From NCBI GenBank assembly GCA_012270355.1, contig JAAXIL010000207.1, positions 1 through 5,887 on the forward strand: a stretch of 5,887 bases of DNA, in the 5' to 3' direction. The stretch comes from Psychrobacter sp. GTDB taxonomy: Bacteria; Pseudomonadota; Gammaproteobacteria; Pseudomonadales; Moraxellaceae. Positions 1-5,887 of this stretch are shown piece after piece. Under the pieces are notes generated by a model that had not been told where the DNA came from, ran no database searches, and worked only from the letters and a program-made list of their open reading frames with translations. The position numbers were made by a program, and so were the translations under genes. Every line of letters starts with the position of its first letter. The first letter of the stretch is position 1.

Positions 1-35
1 ATAAGCATAGATCAGGTAGCGTGGGATATGATAAT

Positions 36-58
36 TAATCCAATGTCTAATCCAGTGT
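36..58. repeat. 12-bp imperfect tandem repeat over the stop codon
   Basis: Two adjacent 12-base units, 35-46 (TTAATCCAATGT) and 47-58 (CTAATCCAGTGT), differ at two positions. Read on the minus strand they encode Thr-Leu-Asp-stop twice in the same frame: the true C-terminus of the CoA-transferase gene (ending TAG at 47-49) and then a second Thr-Leu-Asp-TAA. It looks like a small in-frame duplication of the gene's end. Confidence 0.6.
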
Positions 59-2134
59 CGCTTGCAACGCCAACTCTAATAAGTCTTCGCTAATCTCGCC
101 TTTGATGCCGTCGATGGACAGACTGTCCCACGTTAAGCCCTGTTTGATATCAAATCCCATGCGGGTCATGGCATCGGCTAGCCGTTGTTCTTGCTCGGCG
201 GTTAGAGCAGATGGGTCATTATTCACGGAAGTTTTATCACTTGCCCCACGAATGAACCCATTTACCATCCCCGAGAGATTTTGTCGCATTGCTTGACTGA
301 CGGTAGCAAGTTTGCGTGACGTACTGGCGGTATGGTTTTGAAGCCAGCTCAAGGCTCGCACGATATCTTGTTCAGTGTCGGTAAAGTCACTGCCTAGCGG
401 ATAATCGGGCAACGTGCCGTCCGTCCGGTAGTTAGCGAGTTTTTGACTGAGTGCCTCGGTCGTGTTGTGACTGTTTATAATGCGATTTGGCAAGGGAGCC
501 ATGTCGGCTTCGCTTAGTTTGCGATTAGCAATGGCTTCGTCCAACACGGCTTGTTGAAATTCTTTATCGGCAATCTGAATCATGTCCCGTATGCACTCCC
601 CATCGCTGCGATAACGCAAGTCTGCAATGCCGTATTCGGTGATGTACACGTCTCGCAAATGCCGAGGGATGGTCATGTTTTCAATGCCTGTTTTAATGTT
701 GCCTGACTTGCCATCCGAGCCTTGTCGAGAAGCTCTGAGCATCAACACTGATTTGGCATCGGGTAAGGTATGTCCCATGCTCACAAAGTTATATTGTCCG
801 CCCACGCCCGACACCACCCGCCCATCGGGTAGCGTTTCCGACGACGCTCCGCCGAGCACGGTTGCCATCATGCAGGTATTAAAAAAGCGAGCATGCTGGC
901 GTTTATGCACTTCCAACGCATAATGCTCGCCTGCCACCGTATTGACTTCAGAGATGCGTTTCATACCAACCGTGTTACGAGTTGGGGCAAGCTGGCGTAA
1001 CCAGGCATAAAAATCAGGCGAACCAAGATAAAATGCTCCATGCAAAAATTGCCCGTTCTCACTAATATAAGCATTATCCGCATCTCTCGCATGCCCTGTG
1101 GCTACTCGTGCCATGATGTCTGCATCGTCCACTACCCGGCGTTTGATGACGCCTTGCTCAACCAACACCCGAAAGCCCTCGTTGAGCATTTCACTGCAAC
1201 CGTATAACCCAACTTCAAACGGCTCAAGCCCGCCAAACTCCTGTACGGTAGGGTGTTCGACAAGTGAAGGGTCTAGGGCGTTAATCAATTGACGATAGCA
1301 CTCGTTATTGGTATGACGAAGCACAAGAGCATGGCAGAATGCATCCGCCAATGCCCCAATACCGATTTGTAGCGTGCCCCCATCTTTCACAAGCGTTGAC
1401 GCATAAAGCCCGATGGCATAGTCTACGTCGCCCACAGGCTGACGGGGTAAGGCAAATAACTGCTCGTCATGTTGATCGTCATGGTTACTGGCAGTTGGCT
1501 CAACCAATAGGTCAAACTTACTTAAATCAATTTCCGCCTCCCCGCTCACAAAAGGCAACTGACTGTCCACCACGCCGACAAACAACGGGCGAGGTTTGCC
1601 AAGCCTTGCGATGGCATCCAAGGTGTCCATCGTCAAATCCGTATTGCACGATAATGAATACTTACCCGCCCCGTCGCTGGCGATTTTTTGCACGATAACA
1701 TTGATGTCTCGCACCGCCAACGCTTCAGGTACATGGCTATAATTCAAGCTGGCGTATTCCGATTGAGCGGTGCGACTGCCAAGCAATGCCCCCGACTGCA
1801 TATAAAACTCTTCGACCTTGATGTTATCGGGCAAGGCATCTTTGGCATTGGCATCGGCGTATTTGAGGCGAGGAAAATCTTTGCCATACAACCGATTAAC
1901 AAATGGAGTTAAAAACCGATTTTCAAGCTCAGATTTGCCCGTCGGCGGGTTAAGAGATAATGCAGTATAAATATTCAAACGTCGTTTGCCATCTGCTTCA
2001 ATGGCATCATAAATCCCGTTTAGTAGATGATACGGTTTGCCTAGCCCAAGCGGGGTAGCAAGGTGAATGTCCCCGTCGCTATGATTTAGGATATGGGTGA
2101 CGGCATCGGGGATGTGGGTTAAAGTTTTGGGCAT
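47..2134 (-). CDS. Acetyl-CoA hydrolase/CoA-transferase family protein
   Basis: Large cytosolic enzyme of the class I CoA-transferase type (acetyl-CoA hydrolase/transferase family), expected to move or hydrolyse CoA on short acyl-CoAs. Substrate and direction cannot be read from sequence. In the 695-residue form starting at ATG 2134, the N-terminal CoA-transferase half includes QIGIGAL (256-262) and GLYGCSEM, whose Glu315 aligns by pattern with the catalytic glutamate that forms the glutamyl-CoA intermediate in the family. The C-terminal half (acetyl-CoA hydrolase C-terminal type) carries ISEVNTV (394-400), GVGGQYNF (443-450) and TEYGIADLR (499-507). About 170 further residues follow, making it longer than typical 430-550-residue family members. 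A TTG at 2155 would add seven residues. I prefer the ATG because a weak GAG lies 6 nt upstream of it and the TTG has no visible ribosome site. It lies downstream of prmB on the same strand. Hydrolase versus transferase is unresolved; family membership is solid. Confidence 0.9.
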   Translation of the reverse strand: MPKTLTHIPDAVTHILNHSDGDIHLATPLGLGKPYHLLNGIYDAIEADGKRRLNIYTALSLNPPTGKSELENRFLTPFVNRLYGKDFPRLKYADANAKDALPDNIKVEEFYMQSGALLGSRTAQSEYASLNYSHVPEALAVRDINVIVQKIASDGAGKYSLSCNTDLTMDTLDAIARLGKPRPLFVGVVDSQLPFVSGEAEIDLSKFDLLVEPTASNHDDQHDEQLFALPRQPVGDVDYAIGLYASTLVKDGGTLQIGIGALADAFCHALVLRHTNNECYRQLINALDPSLVEHPTVQEFGGLEPFEVGLYGCSEMLNEGFRVLVEQGVIKRRVVDDADIMARVATGHARDADNAYISENGQFLHGAFYLGSPDFYAWLRQLAPTRNTVGMKRISEVNTVAGEHYALEVHKRQHARFFNTCMMATVLGGASSETLPDGRVVSGVGGQYNFVSMGHTLPDAKSVLMLRASRQGSDGKSGNIKTGIENMTIPRHLRDVYITEYGIADLRYRSDGECIRDMIQIADKEFQQAVLDEAIANRKLSEADMAPLPNRIINSHNTTEALSQKLANYRTDGTLPDYPLGSDFTDTEQDIVRALSWLQNHTASTSRKLATVSQAMRQNLSGMVNGFIRGASDKTSVNNDPSALTAEQEQRLADAMTRMGFDIKQGLTWDSLSIDGIKGEISEDLLELALQATLD

Positions 2135-2251
2135 GATTGACTCAAAATTAGGCAAAAGTTAATCGAGTTAGATATGGCTACTAAATTTTTAAAAACATTT
2201 TAAAGGCTACATATTAAACGACGATTTGAATGCTAAGTGGTTCTTTACTGT

Positions 2252-2287
2252 TTGACAGTTAGGTTCTGATAGACAGTTAGGTTCTGA
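2252..2287. repeat. 18-bp tandem duplication in the prmB/CoA-transferase spacer
   Basis: Two head-to-tail 18-base units (2252-2269 and 2270-2287) share the 16-base core GACAGTTAGGTTCTGA and differ at one base (TT versus TA at the start of the unit). They lie 23 bp beyond the prmB stop, between two minus-strand genes. The first unit overlaps a short inverted repeat, ACTGT-TTG-ACAGT (2247-2259). The spacer 2156-2310 is otherwise AT-rich with no gene. I found no convincing minus-strand promoter or intrinsic terminator, so the two genes may be co-transcribed. The role of the repeat is unknown. Confidence 0.8.
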
Positions 2288-2310
2288 CTATCCTTCTATG
2301 TCATGACAAA

Positions 2311-3384
2311 CTATGTTGAAACCATCTTAGCAAACGCCTCTCGATGTGCCATAAGTTCATTTCTGGTTATCGCGAAGACCCCGTGTCCGCCATGCTCAAA
2401 GACGAGCCAATGAAAGTCAATCTGCGGATATGCCTGACGCAAATGCCATTCGCTGTCACCGACTTCACACACCAACAAACCGTTTTCACTCAAATAATCG
2501 GGGGCATCGTTTAAGATGCGATGCACCAAATCCAACCCATCTTGCCCTGCCTGCAACGCGTGAGCAGGCTCGTGCTCAAACTCGGGCGGTAATTCTGCCA
2601 TTGCCTCAGCATCGACATAAGGCGGATTGGTGACGATTAAATCGTACTGATTGTCGGCAGGCAGTTTGGCAAACAAGTCCGATTCAAACAGATTGATTTG
2701 ATGCTCAAGGCTACTATTATTCAGAGCATGATGTTCGACATTGACGGCAGACACTTCCAACGCCTCTTTATCCAAATCGCTGGCATCGACCATGGCATCT
2801 GGAAAATAAGTCGCTAGAGCAATGGCGATACACCCTGACCCTGTGCACAAATCCAGCATTCGCTCAGGGGCAGGCAAAAATTTGGCAGGTAAGCCATTGG
2901 CTAAAATGTTATCGTCCAACAGTTCTCCCAACTCGTTATCAAAGTCGGTAAATTCATCGAAACCTGCAGGGGCGAAATAAGGGGCAAATTGAGCCTTGAT
3001 GAGTTCGGCGATGGGCGAGCGAGGAATCAGCACCCGCTCATCGACATAAAAAGGTAAGCCACAAAAATAGGCTAAGTTAATCAGATAGCTCAGTGGCTGG
3101 CGCGTGTTGATACGCTCTTGCAACAAGGCTAGCACGGCGTGTTTTTCGGCTGATATTAACCTACTGTCCAAGATTTGCTCATCGGCAGACCAAGACAGCG
3201 ACAAAGTATTCATGACCATCGCCACTGCTTCGGCAAACGGATCAGTGGTGCCTTGGGCGATAAAAACGTCATGGGCATTCAGCTGGGTGACGCAAAAGCG
3301 GATAAAATCTCGGATGGTCACCAGCTCCTGTTCGGCTTGCTGGCAGGCTAGACTTAGGGATGAAGTTTCAAGGTTATCTGTCAT
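2311..3384 (-). CDS. prmB: Ribosomal protein uL3 N5-glutamine methyltransferase PrmB
   Basis: SAM-dependent class I methyltransferase that in the characterised family methylates a glutamine side chain of ribosomal protein uL3 (L3) during large-subunit assembly in the cytoplasm. The 357-residue product shows VLIPRSPIAELI (118-129) at the end of the helical substrate-binding N-terminal domain. The glycine-rich SAM motif is DLCTGSGCIAIA (178-189), with the acidic SAM-binding residue in the ASDLD stretch (201-205). The catalytic NPPY (253-256) is followed by VDAEAMAELP, the PrmB-type context rather than PrmC, and the C-terminus holds FEHGGHGVFAITR (329-341). The family is usually about 300-310 residues; the excess is mainly an acidic stretch around 137-172 between the PRSP segment and the SAM motif. 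ATG at 3384 is the only good start, though no clear Shine-Dalgarno precedes it. It is divergent from the L,D-transpeptidase and upstream of the CoA-transferase gene. Confidence 0.95.
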   Translation of the reverse strand: MTDNLETSSLSLACQQAEQELVTIRDFIRFCVTQLNAHDVFIAQGTTDPFAEAVAMVMNTLSLSWSADEQILDSRLISAEKHAVLALLQERINTRQPLSYLINLAYFCGLPFYVDERVLIPRSPIAELIKAQFAPYFAPAGFDEFTDFDNELGELLDDNILANGLPAKFLPAPERMLDLCTGSGCIAIALATYFPDAMVDASDLDKEALEVSAVNVEHHALNNSSLEHQINLFESDLFAKLPADNQYDLIVTNPPYVDAEAMAELPPEFEHEPAHALQAGQDGLDLVHRILNDAPDYLSENGLLVCEVGDSEWHLRQAYPQIDFHWLVFEHGGHGVFAITRNELMAHREAFAKMVST

Positions 3385-3579
3385 GGTAAAAATTAGAGGG
3401 TTATTTAGAAAGTTATGTGGTGGAAAAAATTGCTATGTCGTGAAGAATGCAGGATAAAGTTCAACGCAAGTTTAGCACGCCTTTACCTCATTTATCACGG
3501 ACAAACCTCTCGATTGGCTGACTTTGAATTAAATTGTTACGCAAGCGTTTGTTTTTATTCATCGCATTAGCATAAGCAT

Positions 3580-3608
3580 TTGCCTAGTTCTGCGTTTGGA
3601 CGCATAAT
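3580..3608 (+). promoter_or_regulatory. Putative sigma70-type promoter for the L,D-transpeptidase gene
   Basis: TTGCCT (3580-3585) and CATAAT (3603-3608) are separated by 17 bp, matching 4 of 6 and 5 of 6 consensus bases. Transcription would start near 3615, about 20 nt before ATG 3636 or 54 nt before ATG 3669. Three GCATNN hexamers (3564-3581) abut the -35 box. A perfect TTGACA at 3625-3630 lies downstream but has only a poor -10 (TACTAA, 3647-3652). No comparably good promoter facing prmB was found in the 251-bp divergent spacer. Read by eye only. Confidence 0.45.
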
Positions 3609-3635
3609 AGGGTAAATTTTCACGTTGACATCAAT

Positions 3636-5111
3636 ATGAACCTATTTACTAAACAGAACCAAATTAACATGAAACAAACTACTACGAATAATTATCGTCC
3701 CACCACGAAGCAGACACTTAGCTTAAGTCTATTGTCCGCATCTTTGCTAACTGTGGCGTGTTCGGCAACCGCTCAAGATAACGTGGTTGCAAGCCAGCCC
3801 CCCCCTTTGGCAGTGCAAAAATTCGATTCCCCCCCTACACCTTCTTCTACTACAACCAATACCCTGCCCAAAGCTGGGGTCACCATTAACCAAAATCAGC
3901 GGGTTGTCATTGCCAATCAAGACGATGGCAGACAACCGCCAGTAAGTTCGGTTACCGCCAATTCTAATCAAACCTTAGGCGAACCCAAACTGACGCCTCA
4001 AGAATTGGCAAGGTTGAATATGGGTGAAGAAGAACAAGCAGATGTTGAAGACTTCCAAACCGATGCGGTTGATGTACAAACCGAAGCAGAAGTCGCCGAG
4101 CAAATCAATGAACAAGCCGTCAGCGATGTGGACGACGGTCAGGCGGTTGAGAGTGCCTCTACCAGCGACGAAGAAGCGATTAAAAGTATTGAGCAGCGAG
4201 ATGGTAAAATCCACACGACCACAAGTTTGTCAACCTACGCCCGCCGTGTGAATTCTGCCACATGGTCACCCAACATGAAGAAGAACACGGCGATGACCGT
4301 CAAACTTCAAACCTTGCTGGATTGGAATCACGCATCACCTGGTCCGATTGATGGTGGTTGGGGCATGAACAGCAAAAAAGCTTTAGCAAACTTTCAAGCC
4401 ATGAAAGGCATCGAACCGACGGGCAAGATGAACCAAGCAACGTGGAATGCTCTGTCAAAAGGCATCCCTAAAAACAAACCGGTTATTGTTGAATACACCT
4501 TAACCAATGATGACGTTAAAACCAATTTTGCCAATACACCTTCTAGCTCAGAAGCCAAATCGAAAATGAAGGGTTTGTATTATCAGAACATTAAGGAAAT
4601 GCTGGGCGAAAGATTCCACATGGATGTGCGGTATCTTGAAAAACTTAATAAAGGTAAGAAGTTTGTGGCGGGCGAGACCATTTCGGTGATTAATGTTGGC
4701 GAACCACTCAAATCCCGCATTACTCGTGTTGTGGCGAATAAAGCGGATAAGACGTTATATGCCTATAATGGCAACCAACTTGTTGCCACTTACCCCACCA
4801 CGGTTGGTAGCAGTAACACACCGTCGCCACATGGTACCTTTAAGATTGTAAACAAAGTCAAAATGCCTTGGTATAAAGCCACCGTTGGCGAAGATGCCAA
4901 CAAAAAGGTTTATATGTTGCCACCAGGGCCAAACAACCCCGTTGGCGTGGTGTGGATGGGCTTGTCCAAACCGTCGTATGGCTTACACGGCTCACCCATT
5001 CCAGAAGGTATCAGCCGTCAAGCCTCACATGGTTGTATTCGCCTCACCAATTGGGATGTGTTAGAGGTGTATGCCAATATTGAGAAAGGGGCGACGGTTG
5101 AACTAAAATAG
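3636..5111 (+). CDS. Exported L,D-transpeptidase (PG-binding + YkuD domains)
   Basis: Periplasmic cell-wall enzyme expected to form L,D-linkages in peptidoglycan (3-3 cross-links, or attachment of proteins or D-amino acids) by cysteine acyl-transfer. In the 491-residue form, a signal sequence has hydrophobic core LSLSLLSASLLTVA (28-41). It ends either at a possible lipobox LTVAC (Cys42) or an SPI-type site near ATAQ. A Pro/Thr/Gln-rich stretch (50-115) and a strongly acidic linker (130-187) follow. Next come a peptidoglycan-binding-1-like domain (about 219-275: KLQTLLDW, GGWGMNSKKALANFQ, GKMNQATWNAL), a LysM-like segment (about 317-354) and a C-terminal YkuD domain (about 361-490). The catalytic signature is HGSP (His451) and SHGCIRL (464-470), with nucleophile Cys467 and Arg469. 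ATG 3669 (residue 12) gives a more typical short n-region; neither start has a good Shine-Dalgarno. Homopolymeric C8 and C7 tracts lie in codons 55-57 and 65-67. Its physiological acceptor is unknown. Confidence 0.93.
   Translation: MNLFTKQNQINMKQTTTNNYRPTTKQTLSLSLLSASLLTVACSATAQDNVVASQPPPLAVQKFDSPPTPSSTTTNTLPKAGVTINQNQRVVIANQDDGRQPPVSSVTANSNQTLGEPKLTPQELARLNMGEEEQADVEDFQTDAVDVQTEAEVAEQINEQAVSDVDDGQAVESASTSDEEAIKSIEQRDGKIHTTTSLSTYARRVNSATWSPNMKKNTAMTVKLQTLLDWNHASPGPIDGGWGMNSKKALANFQAMKGIEPTGKMNQATWNALSKGIPKNKPVIVEYTLTNDDVKTNFANTPSSSEAKSKMKGLYYQNIKEMLGERFHMDVRYLEKLNKGKKFVAGETISVINVGEPLKSRITRVVANKADKTLYAYNGNQLVATYPTTVGSSNTPSPHGTFKIVNKVKMPWYKATVGEDANKKVYMLPPGPNNPVGVVWMGLSKPSYGLHGSPIPEGISRQASHGCIRLTNWDVLEVYANIEKGATVELK
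3798..3805 (+). repeat. Poly-C tract (C8) inside the L,D-transpeptidase gene
   Basis: Eight consecutive C residues encode Pro55-Pro56-Pro57 (with the following T), about 13 codons after the predicted signal-sequence end. One extra C would shift the frame to a TAA at 3887-3889; one lost C would lead to a TAA at 3943-3945. This is the geometry of a slipped-strand contingency tract, although eight bases is near the lower end for high switching rates. Confidence 0.7.
3829..3835 (+). repeat. Second poly-C tract (C7) inside the L,D-transpeptidase gene
   Basis: Seven consecutive C residues span the end of codon 65 (TCC) and Pro66-Pro67, only 23 bp after the C8 tract. Single-base slippage here would hit the same premature stops as slippage in the first tract (3887-3889 or 3943-3945). 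Opposite slips in the two tracts would restore the frame, with about nine altered residues between them. Confidence 0.65.
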
Positions 5112-5149
5112 TGAAACCCACTTTTGATGATAAAACCATCGGATTGACC

Positions 5150-5830
5150 ATGTCGCATCATCATGACGATCACAATAGCATTTTAGCTTCACCCACCCCA
5201 CATGGGCTGATTGACCGTGCTATTGTGAGTTTCGATAAAGGGCTTAGGGCAATCGTGCCTAAGTCCAATCCGAGTACTCGTCCCCTACCCGTCAATTCAG
5301 ATAAGATGCCCGAGTTATCAATTACCGAATCTCGCCATGTCGCGGGATTAATGCGAATTAATCACACGGGCGAAGTGTGTGCTCAGGGTTTGTATCACGG
5401 GCAAGCGGTCACTGCAAAAAGTGAGCGAGTCAAGCAAGAGATGCATCATGCCTCACTTGAGGAAATTGACCATTTGGTGTGGTGCGAAACTCGCCTGTCT
5501 GAGTTGGGCAGTCATCCCAGCGTGTTTACGCCCGTGTGGTACGGCTTGTCTTTTGGCTTAGGGGCAGTGGCAGGTTTGGTGTCTGATGAATTTAGTCTAG
5601 GGTTTGTCGCCGAAACCGAAGCTCAGGTTAGCGAACATTTGCAAGACCACCTTACCCGTCTGCCAGAGCAAGACTGCCGTAGCCGTGACATTCTGACGCA
5701 AATGGATATCGAAGAATGTGAGCATCGAGACATGGCGATTGACCAAGGCGGGTCGGTACTTCCTGAGCCCGTAAGAGTCACGATGCGATGGCTTGCCAAT
5801 CGCATGAAAGATGTGGCGTATCATCTATAA
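5150..5830 (+). CDS. coq7: 3-demethoxyubiquinol 3-hydroxylase Coq7
   Basis: Non-haem diiron monooxygenase performing the O2-dependent C6 hydroxylation of demethoxyubiquinone, the penultimate step of aerobic ubiquinone synthesis, at the inner face of the cytoplasmic membrane. The 226-residue product carries the full ligand set of the family. These are Glu75 in RINHTGEVCAQ (69-79), Glu105 and His108 in EEIDH, Glu157 in AETEAQV, and Glu189 and His192 in EECEH. The hydrophobic WYGLSFGLGAVAGLVSD (130-146) is the conserved membrane/quinone-contact helix. I chose ATG 5150, which has a weak GGA 6 nt upstream and gives a family-like N-terminus. A GTG at 5111-5113, overlapping the preceding stop by one base, would add 13 residues. 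The short His/Asp-rich N-terminus (SHHHDDH) is unusual and probably non-catalytic. It probably shares the transcript of the L,D-transpeptidase; no terminator or promoter is visible between them. Confidence 0.95.
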   Translation: MSHHHDDHNSILASPTPHGLIDRAIVSFDKGLRAIVPKSNPSTRPLPVNSDKMPELSITESRHVAGLMRINHTGEVCAQGLYHGQAVTAKSERVKQEMHHASLEEIDHLVWCETRLSELGSHPSVFTPVWYGLSFGLGAVAGLVSDEFSLGFVAETEAQVSEHLQDHLTRLPEQDCRSRDILTQMDIEECEHRDMAIDQGGSVLPEPVRVTMRWLANRMKDVAYHL

Positions 5831-5841
5831 TTTGTTTTTTT
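5809..5841 (+). terminator. Possible weak intrinsic terminator of coq7
   Basis: AGATG (5809-5813) can pair with CATCT (5822-5826) across an 8-nt loop at the end of the coq7 coding region. After ATAA comes TTTG and then T7 (5835-5841), with further T7 runs at 5845-5851 and 5861-5867. The stem is only five base pairs and is separated from the T-run, so the evidence is mainly the T-richness on the coding strand directly after the stop codon. Confidence 0.3.
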
Positions 5842-5887
5842 ATATTTTTTTGGCTGTTTCTTTTTTTAACTATCTATTCTTATTACC

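Noticed and set aside
627..1912. Several plus-strand ORFs of 60-120 residues antisense to the CoA-transferase gene
   Set aside because: All lie opposite a clearly coding gene and have no motifs; typical antisense open frames.
2186..2203. AT-only inverted repeat (TTTTTAAAAA region) between prmB and the CoA-transferase gene as a terminator
   Set aside because: The stem contains no GC pairs and would be too weak; more likely ordinary AT-rich spacer.
3104..3457. 117-residue plus-strand ORF antisense to the prmB start and running into the divergent spacer
   Set aside because: Mostly antisense to well-conserved prmB coding sequence, with Ser/Ala-rich shadow composition and no promoter, ribosome site or family motif.
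3747..4214. Two minus-strand ORFs (3747-3971 and 3975-4214) opposite the L,D-transpeptidase N-terminal region
   Set aside because: Antisense shadows with no start signals; the plus-strand frame has a coherent signal peptide and domain order.
4024..4251. 75-residue plus-strand ORF inside the L,D-transpeptidase gene
   Set aside because: Out-of-frame shadow over the acidic linker; its Lys-rich composition arises from shifted GAA/CAA-rich codons. No ribosome site or recognisable domain.
5831..5887. Start of a further gene or a small RNA in the T-rich right end
   Set aside because: Too short and low in complexity; the window ends before any coding or structural signal can be judged.
1..5887. CRISPR array, tRNA, rRNA, insertion sequence or phage genes
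   Set aside because: No regularly spaced repeats, cloverleaf-like segments, transposase motifs or phage-type proteins were seen on either strand.

Overview
The window holds four protein-coding genes arranged as two divergent pairs. The organism is most likely a gammaproteobacterium of the Moraxellaceae (Moraxella/Faucicola/Psychrobacter/Acinetobacter neighbourhood). This rests on recalled resemblance of the PrmB and Coq7 proteins to gammaproteobacterial homologues, on Coq7-type aerobic ubiquinone synthesis, on a Gram-negative L,D-transpeptidase architecture and on moderate, somewhat AT-rich base composition. No 16S or other marker gene is present, so the genus is a guess.

Layout. On the minus strand, reading right to left, prmB (2311-3384) encodes the ribosomal protein uL3 glutamine methyltransferase. 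It is followed, across a 155-176 bp gap, by a large acetyl-CoA hydrolase/CoA-transferase family gene (47-2134, or to 2155 from a TTG start). The gap contains a near-perfect 18-bp tandem duplication. On the plus strand, an exported L,D-transpeptidase (3636-5111) is followed with a 1-base overlap or a 38-bp gap, depending on the start, by coq7 (5150-5830, possibly from a GTG at 5111). The divergent spacer (3385-3635) carries a reasonable sigma70-type promoter facing the L,D-transpeptidase. The tail after coq7 is very T-rich and may serve as a terminator.

The four genes do not form one pathway: they cover CoA/acyl metabolism, ribosomal protein modification, cell-wall cross-linking or anchoring, and ubiquinone biosynthesis. 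The pairs look like transcriptional neighbours rather than a functional system, and I see no new defence, mobile or secondary-metabolite system. The most interesting signal is a pair of poly-C tracts (C8 and C7) just after the signal peptide of the L,D-transpeptidase. Gain or loss of one C in either would truncate the protein within about 50 codons, making it a candidate slippage (phase-variable) locus. Other small-scale oddities are the duplicated TLD-stop tail of the CoA-transferase gene, the intergenic 18-bp tandem repeat, and an acidic insertion in PrmB.
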